Position numbers and translations under genes: made by a program. A stretch of DNA of 46,848 bases from Deltaproteobacteria bacterium (lineage in GTDB: Bacteria; Desulfobacterota; Desulfomonilia; UBA1062), in NCBI GenBank assembly GCA_018436855.1, contig JAHDKO010000047.1:1-46848 (forward strand), written 5' to 3'. Positions 1 to 7,822 of this stretch are shown here, piece after piece; the first letter of the stretch is position 1, and each line of letters starts with the position of its first letter. The notes under the pieces are model-generated. The model did no database searches and was not told where the DNA came from. It was given only the letters and a program-made list of their open reading frames with translations.

Positions 1-1092
1 ACCGAGGTGAAAGACCTGTACTCCGACATCAACGCCGACCTGAACCTGCTCAGGGACAGCTACCGCCGGTTTTCCGAAGACTACAAAAGCGTCACCGCGC
101 AGGTGAACCGGCTCTCCGAGCTGCCAGCGCAGGACGCCCGGTGGATCGCCCAAAAATACGGCCCGAGCCCCGAAGGCATCGGCAACATCAGCTCCATGCT
201 CTTCGGCGAGCAGGCCGGGGTGTGGGTGGAGCGATCGCTGAGATGGCACGAGAGGATCAGCCCCATGCTCGACCGCAGAGCCCTGGCGGCGGAGGAGCAA
301 AAGGAGCTCAAGCCGCCCCGCTCCGAGGGGATTGACATGCGTTTCAGGGAGTATGCGCCGGTGCCCGATTTCCTGGTCCGGAAGGCGACGGTCTCAGTGC
401 TCACCCGCGGGAGAACGCTCACGGGAACGCTCGCAAACGTCACCCCTGATCAGGATATCCTGGGCCTCCCCATGACCTGCCTCTTCTCGGGGGAAAATCT
501 CGAAGGCATGCAGGGCATACGTCTCGACGGCACCTTCAACCATGTCGACCCATCGAATCCGAGGGATATGGTGCGCCTCGGCCTCGATGGCTATGACCTG
601 CGCCCCAGGGACCTCGGCCGGGAGATCCTGCCCGTTGAGCTTCAGCAGGGCATCCTGGACACGGGCCTCACCGCCGTGGTCTCGGGAGGGTCGGTGAATG
701 CGGATGTGGCCGCGACCGTGAGATCGGCCCGTTTTCTGGTCCGTCAGGCTGATGAGCAGGCCGCAGGCCTGAGCGCAGCAGTGGAAAAGGTCTTTTCCCG
801 GCTCAGCGGGTTCTCCCTGAATGTCGGCGTTTCGGGCGAGACGGAAAACTATGCCGTGAACGTGTCGTCAAACCTGGACGACAGCTTTCGGGGCGTCATC
901 GACACCCTTGCGAAAGACCTCACCGCGCAGTTTCAGACACAGGTGAGGACAGCGCTCGAGCAGCGCGTGAGCGGGCCGATCAACTCGGTCGAACAGCAGG
1001 CCGGGTCGCTCGAGCGGATCGACAAAGAGCTCTCGAAGCGGATGTCCTTTGCCGAGTCCCTGCTGAAAAGCAACGTGTTTTCCATTCGCTAG
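1..1092 (+). CDS. C-terminal part of a TIGR03545-like protein of unknown function
   Basis: The reading frame is already open at base 1, so the gene is cut by the window edge; the GTG at 7 is unlikely to be the true start. About 363 residues are visible. The sequence is soluble-looking, with charged helical stretches and a conserved-looking segment around YGPSPEGIGNISSMLFGEQ. It ends in a coiled-coil-like region rich in Glu, Lys and Leu. This resembles from memory the uncharacterised family TIGR03545, found in bacteria with outer membranes and often paired with a second small gene. No catalytic motif is visible. The next gene is on the opposite strand, so this looks like the end of a transcription unit. 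The family assignment is moderate and the function is unknown. Confidence 0.6.
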   Translation, partial: TEVKDLYSDINADLNLLRDSYRRFSEDYKSVTAQVNRLSELPAQDARWIAQKYGPSPEGIGNISSMLFGEQAGVWVERSLRWHERISPMLDRRALAAEEQKELKPPRSEGIDMRFREYAPVPDFLVRKATVSVLTRGRTLTGTLANVTPDQDILGLPMTCLFSGENLEGMQGIRLDGTFNHVDPSNPRDMVRLGLDGYDLRPRDLGREILPVELQQGILDTGLTAVVSGGSVNADVAATVRSARFLVRQADEQAAGLSAAVEKVFSRLSGFSLNVGVSGETENYAVNVSSNLDDSFRGVIDTLAKDLTAQFQTQVRTALEQRVSGPINSVEQQAGSLERIDKELSKRMSFAESLLKSNVFSIR

Positions 1093-1154
1093 CCGCGACA
1101 AGAGAAAGGTGGCGCAGCACCCCGGCCGCAGTATGGCAGGAGGCGTAACATCAT

Positions 1155-1209
1155 GGGGTCAGGTCTCAACATATGACACTCCCTGTGTCATATGTTGAGA
1201 CCTGACCCC
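1155..1209. repeat. Perfect 25-bp inverted repeat, REP-like hairpin
   Basis: Bases 1155-1179 are exactly complementary to 1185-1209, with a 5-base loop (TCCCT). The arms begin GGGGTCAGGTCTCAAC. It lies between the convergent ends of two genes (1092 and 1244). There is no T-tract on either side, so it is not a textbook intrinsic terminator, though it may still stop or protect transcripts. Similar GGGGTCAGGTCT palindromes are, from memory, scattered in deltaproteobacterial genomes near REP-associated transposases. No transposase is present here. Confidence 0.85.
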
Positions 1210-1243
1210 TACTACCGGATGCGCCGGCTACCGGAGGATGTGC

Positions 1244-2287
1244 TTACTGCTGCCTCTTGTACCCGGAGGGGATGTCGAAGTCGCCTGCGGGGACGGCGTC
1301 GGTGGATATGGCCTTCACCTCGGTCGTGCTCGAGAAGAACGGCGCATTCGCATCGGGCCTGGTGCTGTCGGACACCTTCTTGGATGCTGCCTTGGAGAGC
1401 ATGCTCCCCAGCCCGCCGAGCAGGTCGTCTTTTCCGGTGGGGATGGAGATTCCGCCAGGCTCTTCTTCGGGCTCGGTAGCGGCGGGCCTGTCGCCTTCCA
1501 CGCTCCAGTTCACCACGGTGCGGATGGCATAGCCCTTGACCTTGGCCATCTCTTTCTTGAACTTCTCGAATCCCTTTGCCAGCTCCTCGTCGGATGCGCC
1601 GCTGGCCATGGCGAACGCGCCCATGCCGAACTGCTGCATATCATCGGGGGAGACATTGATGCCCAGCTTTTTCATGTAGGCCTGTGAAAAGGCCTTCTGT
1701 TCGGCCTGGAGCTTTTTGATGGCAGGGGTCTCGGGCGTGGTCCAGAGATTGGTATTCATGGTGTTGACGGTCTTCTCCTTTGTTTCCAGATCCTGAAGTT
1801 CAACGAGCCAGGTCATGAGATATTCCTCGCAGGCAAACCCGTTGATGGTCTGCTTCGCGCCGGTCTTCTCGACCTTAAACTCGCTCCTGGTCACCTTGAC
1901 CAGGGGCTTTTCCTCATCATCGATCTCCTCGCCCTCGCCCATATCCTGTCCGCCCTCCAGCTCATCCGGGTCGAAGCCGGCGAGAGGGCTCTCGACATAG
2001 GTCTTCTTCTTGGTGTCGAGTGCCCAGATCACGCCTTTGTCTATGCGGGTGATGGTGGTCGTCTCGCTCTTGCCGGCTGCCCAGGAAAGAACGGCGCCCG
2101 TAAACTTGATGGATGACGTCTCGACCTGTCTGTCGCCCTGTATCCGCGTGACCGTGGTTCCCTCGTACGCGCCGTTGCCGCCGAAACCGCCGAACCGGAT
2201 GGCCGACTCCATCGTGGCGTCGGCCCAGGCACAGGAGAACCCCAGGAGCACGCACAGCACCACAGCCAAAAAAACCATTTTTTCCAT
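1244..2287 (-). CDS. Exported protein of unknown function with N-terminal signal peptide
   Basis: A 347-residue protein. The N-terminus (MEKMVFLAVVLCVLLGFSCAWA) is a clear signal peptide with a likely cleavage after AWA, so the protein is probably periplasmic. The mature part has beta-rich segments (TTVTRIQGDRQVETSSIKFTG, TTTITRIDKGVIWALDTKKK) followed by an acidic linker near residues 110-130 and a helical region. The pattern, including a single Cys in NGFACEEYLMTW, recalls DUF4412-like proteins, but I am not certain. The start is supported by a GAGGAGG ribosome site just upstream. The gene is divergent from the PatB-like gene at 2478, with about 190 bp between them. No enzyme motif is seen. 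Confidence 0.8.
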   Translation of the reverse strand: MEKMVFLAVVLCVLLGFSCAWADATMESAIRFGGFGGNGAYEGTTVTRIQGDRQVETSSIKFTGAVLSWAAGKSETTTITRIDKGVIWALDTKKKTYVESPLAGFDPDELEGGQDMGEGEEIDDEEKPLVKVTRSEFKVEKTGAKQTINGFACEEYLMTWLVELQDLETKEKTVNTMNTNLWTTPETPAIKKLQAEQKAFSQAYMKKLGINVSPDDMQQFGMGAFAMASGASDEELAKGFEKFKKEMAKVKGYAIRTVVNWSVEGDRPAATEPEEEPGGISIPTGKDDLLGGLGSMLSKAASKKVSDSTRPDANAPFFSSTTEVKAISTDAVPAGDFDIPSGYKRQQ

Positions 2288-2477
2288 AATCCCTCCTCTT
2301 TCTCGTTGAGCACTGCATTTATCGGCAGAGACAGAATATCGACAGCACGGACGAAGTCAAGCGGAATCATTCACGAAACCCTGTCCGCCAACCTGCCCGG
2401 CATCATGCCCGGCGCCCCAACCGGATCGCCTTTTCATCCTTGACTTTGCCGCCGGCCGGGGCATACCTGTTTGTATC

Positions 2478-3656
2478 ATGGCCAGACAACGGCAAATAAG
2501 CTTCGATTTCGACACCCCGGTCGATCGCCGGCGCACCGGAAGCCTCAAGTGGGACCTCTATCAGGGCCGGGACATCATTCCCCTGTGGGTGGCCGACATG
2601 GACTTCGCCGCCCCGCCCGCCGTGATCGCGGCCTTGAAAAAACGCGTGAGCCACGGCGTGTTCGGCTACACCCTGCCGCAGAAAGAGCTCCTGGAGGTTG
2701 TCACGCAGATGCTGGAGCGCGAGCACGGCTGGAAGACCGACCCGCAATGGCTGGTATGGCTGCCCGGCCTGGTGACCGGCATCAACGTGGTCTGCCGGGC
2801 CGTGGGTGAGACAGGGGACGCGGTGATGACCACCACTCCGGCGTACCCGCCTTTTCTTCACGCTCCCGGTCTCTCCGGCAGGTCGCTGATCACGGTATCG
2901 CACGTCGACGACGGCACCCGCTCCGTCTTCGACTTTGCCGGCATGGAGCAGGCCATGACCGGGAGCACCAGGCTCTTTCTGTTGTGCAACCCCCAGAACC
3001 CCACGGGCCGGGTTTTCACCCGCGAGGAGCTGCTCCGTCTGGCCAGGATCTGCCTGAGCCGGGGCGCGATCATCTGCTCGGACGAGATCCACTGCGGCCT
3101 GGTGCTGGACCCTGACGCGCGCCACCTCTCGATCGCGGCCCTCGATGAGGAGATCGCGCGGAGGAGCATCACCCTGCTTTCTCCCAGCAAAACCTTCAAT
3201 CTTCCGGGCCTGGGCTTTTCTCTGGCCGTGATCCCGGACAACGGCCTGCGCGAGCGCTTCCGGCAGGTGATGGAAGGCATCGTGCCCCACGTGAACGCCC
3301 TGGGCTACACCGCGGCCCTGGCGGCCTACCGCGATAGCGCGGACTGGCGCCGGGCCCTCATCGACTACCTGAGAACGAACAGAAAGCTGGTGGAGACCTT
3401 CGTGGCCCAGACGCCGGGCCTGAGCATGCGCCACGTGGAGGCCACCTACCTGGCCTGGATCGACTGCCGGCAGCTCGACACCAAAGACCCTGCGGCATTC
3501 TTCGAGAGCCACGGGGTATGTCTGTCGAACGGAAAGGATTTCGGCGCGCCCGGGTTCGTGCGCCTGAACTTCGGGTGCCCGCGCGAGACCCTGGCCCTCG
3601 CCCTGGAGCGGATGGAATCGGCCGTGGCCGGGCAAGCGGGGATAAAACAGGGATAA
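2478..3656 (+). CDS. patB: PatB/MalY-family PLP-dependent C-S lyase (cystathionine beta-lyase type)
   Basis: A 392-residue fold-type I aminotransferase-like enzyme. The N-terminal signature FDTPVDRRRTGSLKWD is typical of the MalY/PatB branch. Other landmarks are NPQNPTG at 171-177, SDEIH at 201-205 (PLP-binding Asp) and SPSKTFNLPGL with the Schiff-base lysine at K238. Family members cleave C-S bonds in cystathionine or cysteine conjugates and release pyruvate, ammonia and a thiol in the cytoplasm. Length is normal for the family. No strong ribosome site precedes the ATG. The gene stands alone, divergent from the exported protein at left and convergent with the gene ending at 3738. The family is secure; the substrate is inferred. 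Confidence 0.9.
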   Translation: MARQRQISFDFDTPVDRRRTGSLKWDLYQGRDIIPLWVADMDFAAPPAVIAALKKRVSHGVFGYTLPQKELLEVVTQMLEREHGWKTDPQWLVWLPGLVTGINVVCRAVGETGDAVMTTTPAYPPFLHAPGLSGRSLITVSHVDDGTRSVFDFAGMEQAMTGSTRLFLLCNPQNPTGRVFTREELLRLARICLSRGAIICSDEIHCGLVLDPDARHLSIAALDEEIARRSITLLSPSKTFNLPGLGFSLAVIPDNGLRERFRQVMEGIVPHVNALGYTAALAAYRDSADWRRALIDYLRTNRKLVETFVAQTPGLSMRHVEATYLAWIDCRQLDTKDPAAFFESHGVCLSNGKDFGAPGFVRLNFGCPRETLALALERMESAVAGQAGIKQG

Positions 3657-3737
3657 CACTAGGCCGGGCTGGGCCCGCCGCACAGAACCCTCCGAGCAGC
3701 ACCCTCCGGCGCGGCTTCTCATCCCGCCATGCTTTTC

Positions 3738-4259
3738 CTATGCGGCCCCCCGGACCTCTGTCCGCATGTTTTCTATGCCCCGGCGCACCAGGTCTCCGGT
3801 TTTGCCGATGATCGCATCGAGCCAGGGCGGGATCTTCCCCAGGGTGTCCAGCGCCTGGCCGATGCCTTCTTCCATGGCATCCGCCAGAATATCGAGCTTT
3901 TCCTCGGAGCCGTCCCACAGGGAGCTGGCAAAGTCGAGGATCCGCTGCGCGGTGTTTTCAGGGCTGAAAAAATCGGTGCCGTAGGTAAAGCTGCCGAACC
4001 GCCCCAGCTCATAGCCCGTCTTTCGGGCCATGCCCTCCCATGCATAGTCCATGGTCATCCGGGTGCCGTCGTTGAACTCGATCTCCACGTGCAGCGATTC
4101 CTTTTCATACGTAGGAAAGGCGGAAGACGAAGAGGGGGGAGAAAAACGAGAAGAGAAAGTCAGGTATTTGTTCAGCAGGATTTCTTCCAGCGTCTTCGGC
4201 GAGGACTGCTGCTGTGGATACATTTGAGCCCGAACGACCCCTATCCCTGAAATGTTCAT
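3738..4259 (-). CDS. DUF5610-like protein
   Basis: A 173-residue protein without signal peptide or membrane segment. Its central region contains FFSPENTAQRILDFASSLWDG, which resembles the SPENTAxRI motif I associate with DUF5610, a family of unknown function. A Ser/Pro-rich stretch lies near residues 36-48. The C-terminal half is helical. The start is supported by GGGAGG about nine bases upstream. It is transcribed toward the PatB-like gene and is separated by nearly 390 bp from the regulator on its right. The function is unknown. Confidence 0.75.
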   Translation of the reverse strand: MNISGIGVVRAQMYPQQQSSPKTLEEILLNKYLTFSSRFSPPSSSSAFPTYEKESLHVEIEFNDGTRMTMDYAWEGMARKTGYELGRFGSFTYGTDFFSPENTAQRILDFASSLWDGSEEKLDILADAMEEGIGQALDTLGKIPPWLDAIIGKTGDLVRRGIENMRTEVRGAA

Positions 4260-4648
4260 AGTCCAACCTCCCTGTCTGCAGCAGAGGACATGAAAAAACC
4301 AAAATCACCTTACACCCTTCCGAACAATTCCGGCAAGAGAAAGTACATGAGGGCATGAAAAACAGATAAACCGGTTTTGACATAGTGGTCGGAACATGGT
4401 ACGCTTTTTCTCACCCATCTTTGCCGCCCACCATGAAAATGACTGTATAACCGGGGATCTGTCCCGGCTTGTTCCGGTAAGGGGAGATACAGCTCAAAAA
4501 CAGCATACGGGTCATCCACACACCCTTAAGGACGGACGTGTGCGCCTTGACTGCGGAGAACGGCAAGGCGGTTTTTTTTCCTTGAGATACAGGGAGACAG
4601 ACGGGCTGCCAGCCTGATGAGCAGCATCCGCTTCATGCAGGAGGCCAT
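4260..4648. other. Upstream region of the WYL regulator gene
   Basis: No convincing gene is present in these 389 bases. They hold a possible promoter, TTGACA at 4377-4382 and TACGCT at 4400-4405 (17-bp spacer; weak -10). They also hold a segment (4416-4547) related to the start of the exonuclease gene at 7689-7822. A 73-codon frame at 4396-4617 includes the residues TLKDGRVRL, similar to TREDGRVHL of the exonuclease. I read this as decayed homology rather than a gene. Confidence 0.5.
4416..4547 (+). repeat. Left copy of a diverged 130-bp direct repeat flanking the WYL-DUF1016 cassette
   Basis: Three patches match the segment 7689-7822 in the same order and at near-equal spacing. CACCATGAAA plus the following 14 bases (4429-4452 against 7701-7724) match at 18 of 24 positions. 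A GGAGAT ribosome-site-like patch follows. CACCC through GGACGGACGTGTGC to CCT (4521-4547 against 7796-7822) matches at 24 of 27 positions. The distance between first and last patch is 92 bases here and 95 in the right copy. Confidence 0.55.
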
Positions 4649-5620
4649 ATGGCTTCGAAGATAATCTATGAACGGTTTCTGTGGTTTCACGGCCAGGCAA
4701 AGAGAGGGCTGTATCCGAATGCCGCGGGCATGGCAAAGCATTTCGAGATCTCGGTCAAGACTGCGCAGCGCGACATCGGATTTATCCAGAACAGGCTCTT
4801 TGCACCCTTGATATACGACCAGTCAAAACGCGGCTATGCCTATGAAGATGCATCCTATGAGCTGCCCGCTTCCTGGCTCAACGCCGATGAGCTCCTGGCT
4901 CTTCTCGTCTCGTTCAGGCTCGCATCCACGGTGCCGGACAGCGGGATGAAGGCCAGGATGAAGACCTTTCTGAAGCAGGTCCTTTCCCTGTACACGCACG
5001 AAATTCCCATAAGCCTTGAAGGTCTTGGAGAAAAGGTCTCGGTCAAGAACATCGGGTATTCGGTGACGAGTGGAAAGACATTCCAGCAGGTGCTCGATGC
5101 AGTGCTGCACACCAGGCCGGTCAGGATCGAGTACTACTCTCCCCACAACGATGAAGGCACCATCCGGGATATCCTGCCCCTGCACCTGCTCTCCTACATG
5201 GGCACCTGGCACATCGTGGCCCACTGCAGCTTAAGAGACGAGCTGCGGGACTTCGCCCTCTCGCGGATACGCACGATCGAGCCCTCCGCAAAGAAGATAC
5301 CAGTGCCCGCAGGCACCGACTCGATCAAGGAGTATCTCAGGTGGAATTTCGGCATCTTGAGCAGCACCGAGACCATCGAGGTGTGCATCCGCTTTGCCCC
5401 CGGAATCGCCCCCTGGATACAGGAGCAGGTCTGGCACGCGAACCAGAAAATAAAAAAGGAACCCGAAGGCTCGCTCTGCCTCAGCTTTCCGGTTGCAGAC
5501 TTCCGCGAGATCAAGAGGGAGATCCTCAAACACGGCTCGCAGGTGGAGGTGGTTTCACCCCCAGCCCTCAGAGACGAGGTGAAAAAAGAAATAAAAAAAA
5601 TGAGCACCCTCTACACATAG
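4649..5620 (+). CDS. WYL-domain transcriptional regulator
   Basis: A 323-residue protein. Residues about 1-65 form a DeoR-like winged helix (MAKHFEISVKTAQRDIGFIQ). Residues about 135-215 match the WYL domain, with WHIVAHC in place of the WYL signature and SRIRTIE after it. The C-terminal part (about 225-320) fits a WCX extension. Such proteins act as cytoplasmic DNA-binding regulators that sense nucleic-acid or nucleotide ligands, and they are frequent beside CRISPR-Cas and other defence genes. The start follows GCAGGAGG at ideal distance. Two DUF1016 genes follow on the same strand after 96 bp. It may control those genes, the cas operon or itself; this is inferred from position only. Confidence 0.88.
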   Translation: MASKIIYERFLWFHGQAKRGLYPNAAGMAKHFEISVKTAQRDIGFIQNRLFAPLIYDQSKRGYAYEDASYELPASWLNADELLALLVSFRLASTVPDSGMKARMKTFLKQVLSLYTHEIPISLEGLGEKVSVKNIGYSVTSGKTFQQVLDAVLHTRPVRIEYYSPHNDEGTIRDILPLHLLSYMGTWHIVAHCSLRDELRDFALSRIRTIEPSAKKIPVPAGTDSIKEYLRWNFGILSSTETIEVCIRFAPGIAPWIQEQVWHANQKIKKEPEGSLCLSFPVADFREIKREILKHGSQVEVVSPPALRDEVKKEIKKMSTLYT

Positions 5621-5716
5621 GACACTTTATGGGGGGGTAGGTGTGTTAGGGTAACAGCAGGAAGCCGTGCAATAGATGAGAAAAAGAGAAGGTTCCATGT
5701 TTTTCAAGGTGAAGAT

Positions 5717-6745
5717 ATGAAGGGGCTGCTTCCGGAAAACTATTCAGAACTCCTGCAGGACATCAGGGACAGGGTGCGCTCGGCCCAGTATGCTGCGCTC
5801 AAGGCAGTGAACAAGGAGATGATCGCCCTGTACTGGGATATCGGGCGGATGATCGTGGAGCGGCAGAAGGGTGGTTCCTGGGGCAAGGCGGTCGTCGAAC
5901 GGCTTGCTGCGGACCTGAGGGATGAGTTTCCGGGGATGAAGGGGTTTTCGGCTTCAAATCTCTGGCGCATGAAGGTGTTTTTTCAAGTCTATACATCGAA
6001 AGAAAAACTCGCACCATTGGTGCGAGAAATAGGCTGGACGCATAACATATTGATTTTCGAGCGTTGCAAGGATGATCTCCAGCGGGAGTTCTACATCAGG
6101 ATGACCCGCAAGTTCGGCTGGAGCAAAAATGTCCTTGCCCATCACATAGAAAACCAGAGCTATGAGAAAACCCTGCTCAGTCAGACCAACTTTGACAAAG
6201 CTCTTCCGGAGAGCCTGAAATCTCAGGCAAAGCTCGCCCTGAAGGATGAGTACACGTTCGACTTTCTCGAGCTGGGCGAAGAGCATTCCGAGCGGGAGCT
6301 CGAGCAGGCCCTGATAAGCAGGATGGAGCACTTCCTGAGAGAGATGGGCGGCAATTTCGCCTTCCTCGGCAGCCAGTATCGGCTGCAGGTGAGCGACAGG
6401 GAATACTTCATCGATCTCCTTCTCTTTCACCGCAGGCTGCAGTGCCTTGTCGCCATCGAGCTGAAGATCTCGGAATTTCAGCCGGAATACATCGGCAAGA
6501 TGCAGTTCTACCTCGCCGTGCTCGACGACCTGGTGCGCATGCCCCACGAGAACCCGTCCATCGGGATCATCCTCTGCAAGACCAAAGACCGCATCATCGT
6601 GGAATACGCTCTCAAGAACTCAGGAAAACCGATAGGCGTAGGCGAATACCGGATCGTGAGCAGGCTGCCCAAAGATCTGAAAGGACAGCTTCCAACGCCG
6701 GAGCAGATCGAAGTGCTGTTGAGGGATGAGGGTGAAAAACCATAA
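5717..6745 (+). CDS. DUF1016 (YhcG-type) PD-(D/E)xK nuclease-like protein, intact
   Basis: A 342-residue protein with the two-part DUF1016 layout. The N-terminal helical domain (about 1-160) includes ALYWDIGRMIVERQ and SNLWRMKVFFQVY, then REIGWTHNI. The C-terminal domain has FLGSQYRL, YFIDLLLFHRRLQ and VAIELKISEF, which give the Asp and Glu-x-Lys of a PD-(D/E)xK nuclease core, then IGKMQFYLAVLDD and NPSIGIILC. The family is common near restriction and defence genes and is thought to act on DNA, but its biology is poorly known. AAGGTGA lies just before the ATG. The next gene, a paralogue, overlaps its end by 20 bp, so they are probably co-transcribed. Confidence 0.88.
   Translation: MKGLLPENYSELLQDIRDRVRSAQYAALKAVNKEMIALYWDIGRMIVERQKGGSWGKAVVERLAADLRDEFPGMKGFSASNLWRMKVFFQVYTSKEKLAPLVREIGWTHNILIFERCKDDLQREFYIRMTRKFGWSKNVLAHHIENQSYEKTLLSQTNFDKALPESLKSQAKLALKDEYTFDFLELGEEHSERELEQALISRMEHFLREMGGNFAFLGSQYRLQVSDREYFIDLLLFHRRLQCLVAIELKISEFQPEYIGKMQFYLAVLDDLVRMPHENPSIGIILCKTKDRIIVEYALKNSGKPIGVGEYRIVSRLPKDLKGQLPTPEQIEVLLRDEGEKP
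6008..6026. repeat. Palindrome inside the first DUF1016 gene
   Basis: Nine bases (CTCGCACCA) are followed by one base and the exact reverse complement (TGGTGCGAG). The palindrome encodes LAPLVR just before the conserved GWTH residues. The paralogous gene has a different palindrome at the same codon position (7021-7049). Confidence 0.9.
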
Positions 6746-7643
6746 ATCGGAGAACACATCCATTGCCGCAGTCTATCAGCAGATCAGGGAAGTGCTTACC
6801 CATGCGCGCAGCCAGGCATACATCGCCGTCAACACAGCCATGGTGCAGGCATACTGGAACATAGGCCGGATCATTGTCGAGGAAGAGCAGCACGGTGAGC
6901 AGAGGGCGGAATATGGAAAGAGATTGATTGACGGCCTTTCCGGCAGACTTTCGCAAGAGTTCGGCAAGGGCTTTGATAAGTCCAATTTATGGAACATGCG
7001 TGCATTTTATCTGGCCTATCCAATTCTCGACGCACTGCGTCGAGAATTGTCCTGGACCCATTACCGCCTGCTGCTGAAGCTGGATCGGCCGGAAGTCCGT
7101 CTGTTCTATATGGAAGAGTGCATCTCAGCCGGATGGAGCACGCGTCAGCTCGAACAAAAAATAAATTCAATGTATTATGAACGCCTCCTGGCAAGCAGGG
7201 ATCGTGAGCCGGTGCGCCGGGAGATTCACACGCTGGAACCCGGCCCGCAGCCCGAAGACATCATCAAAGATCCCTATGTCCTCGAATTTCTCCAGCTCAG
7301 TAAGAATCCGGGTTTCTTGGAAAAGGAACTCGAGACAGCCCTGATCGGCAGGCTGACCCATCAGGATCTCGGTCAGATGCAGATGTATATCAACTACTTC
7401 ACCCGTGAACTGATGAATGAAGGTGACACCAGGCCCATCGGTCTCATCCTCTGTACGGACAAGAACGAAGCGGTTGTGCGTTATACCCTTCCTGAAAACA
7501 ACGACCAGATATTCGCATCACGATACAAGCTGTATCTACCGAGCGAGGATGAGCTTGCCAGAGAACTGGGAAGGGAACGCCAGGTTATTGAGATGGAGAA
7601 GGGATTGGCCGGGGACGGCACTGAACGTAATGAACCCATTTAA
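6726..7643 (+). CDS. DUF1016 family paralogue lacking the nuclease core
   Basis: A 305-residue paralogue of the upstream protein. The N-terminal domain is complete (AYWNIGRIIVEEE, SNLWNMRAFYLAYP, ELSWTHYRLLL). The C-terminal part starts normally (FLEKELETALIGR) but jumps straight to LTHQDLGQMQMYINYF and then PIGLILC. Full-length relatives have about 50 residues between these points, carrying the Asp and Glu-x-Lys catalytic residues. The frame is kept, so this is an in-frame deletion and not a frameshift. The product probably cannot cut DNA but may keep the N-terminal binding or partner role. The start overlaps the upstream gene by 20 bp with no strong ribosome site, suggesting translational coupling. 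Confidence 0.85.
   Translation: MRVKNHKSENTSIAAVYQQIREVLTHARSQAYIAVNTAMVQAYWNIGRIIVEEEQHGEQRAEYGKRLIDGLSGRLSQEFGKGFDKSNLWNMRAFYLAYPILDALRRELSWTHYRLLLKLDRPEVRLFYMEECISAGWSTRQLEQKINSMYYERLLASRDREPVRREIHTLEPGPQPEDIIKDPYVLEFLQLSKNPGFLEKELETALIGRLTHQDLGQMQMYINYFTRELMNEGDTRPIGLILCTDKNEAVVRYTLPENNDQIFASRYKLYLPSEDELARELGRERQVIEMEKGLAGDGTERNEPI
7021..7049. repeat. Palindrome inside the second DUF1016 gene
   Basis: Fourteen bases (CAATTCTCGACGCA), one central base, then their exact reverse complement. It encodes most of PILDALRREL just before SWTH. This is the same protein position as the palindrome at 6008-6026 in the paralogue, but the sequences differ. Confidence 0.9.
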
Positions 7644-7760
7644 TGAATGATTATGACAAATTATATGATAAATGATAAATTATTATCAATCCTTGTCACA
7701 CACCATGAAAGTAATTGCTCAACCATAATGCTTACATAATCTGTTTTTTGGAAAGAGGAG
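7644..7760 (+). promoter_or_regulatory. AT-rich promoter region of the CRISPR-Cas operon
   Basis: This short gap is much richer in A and T than its surroundings. It holds TGATAA and TTATCA as a 6+4+6 inverted repeat at 7673-7688, and two CATAAT hexamers (7724-7729 and 7735-7740) that could serve as -10 boxes. No good -35 box is seen at 16-18 bp from either. It is the only sizeable gap upstream of the operon that starts at 7761. The promoter role is inferred. Confidence 0.45.
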
Positions 7761-7822
7761 ATGCCAGATCTGATCAATAAGTCGGGTACGGGCTTCACCC
7801 GTGAGGACGGACGTGTGCACCT
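7689..7822 (+). repeat. Right copy of the diverged 130-bp direct repeat
   Basis: This is the partner of 4416-4547. It covers the end of the promoter region, the ribosome site and the first 20 codons of the exonuclease gene. Here the reading frame is intact. The left copy has ATA where this copy has the start codon and is one base shorter between the ribosome-site patch and the last patch. Confidence 0.55.

Noticed and set aside
4396..4617. 73-codon frame with TLKDGRVRL
   Set aside because: There is no ribosome site or complete domain. It is better explained as decayed homology to the start of the exonuclease gene.
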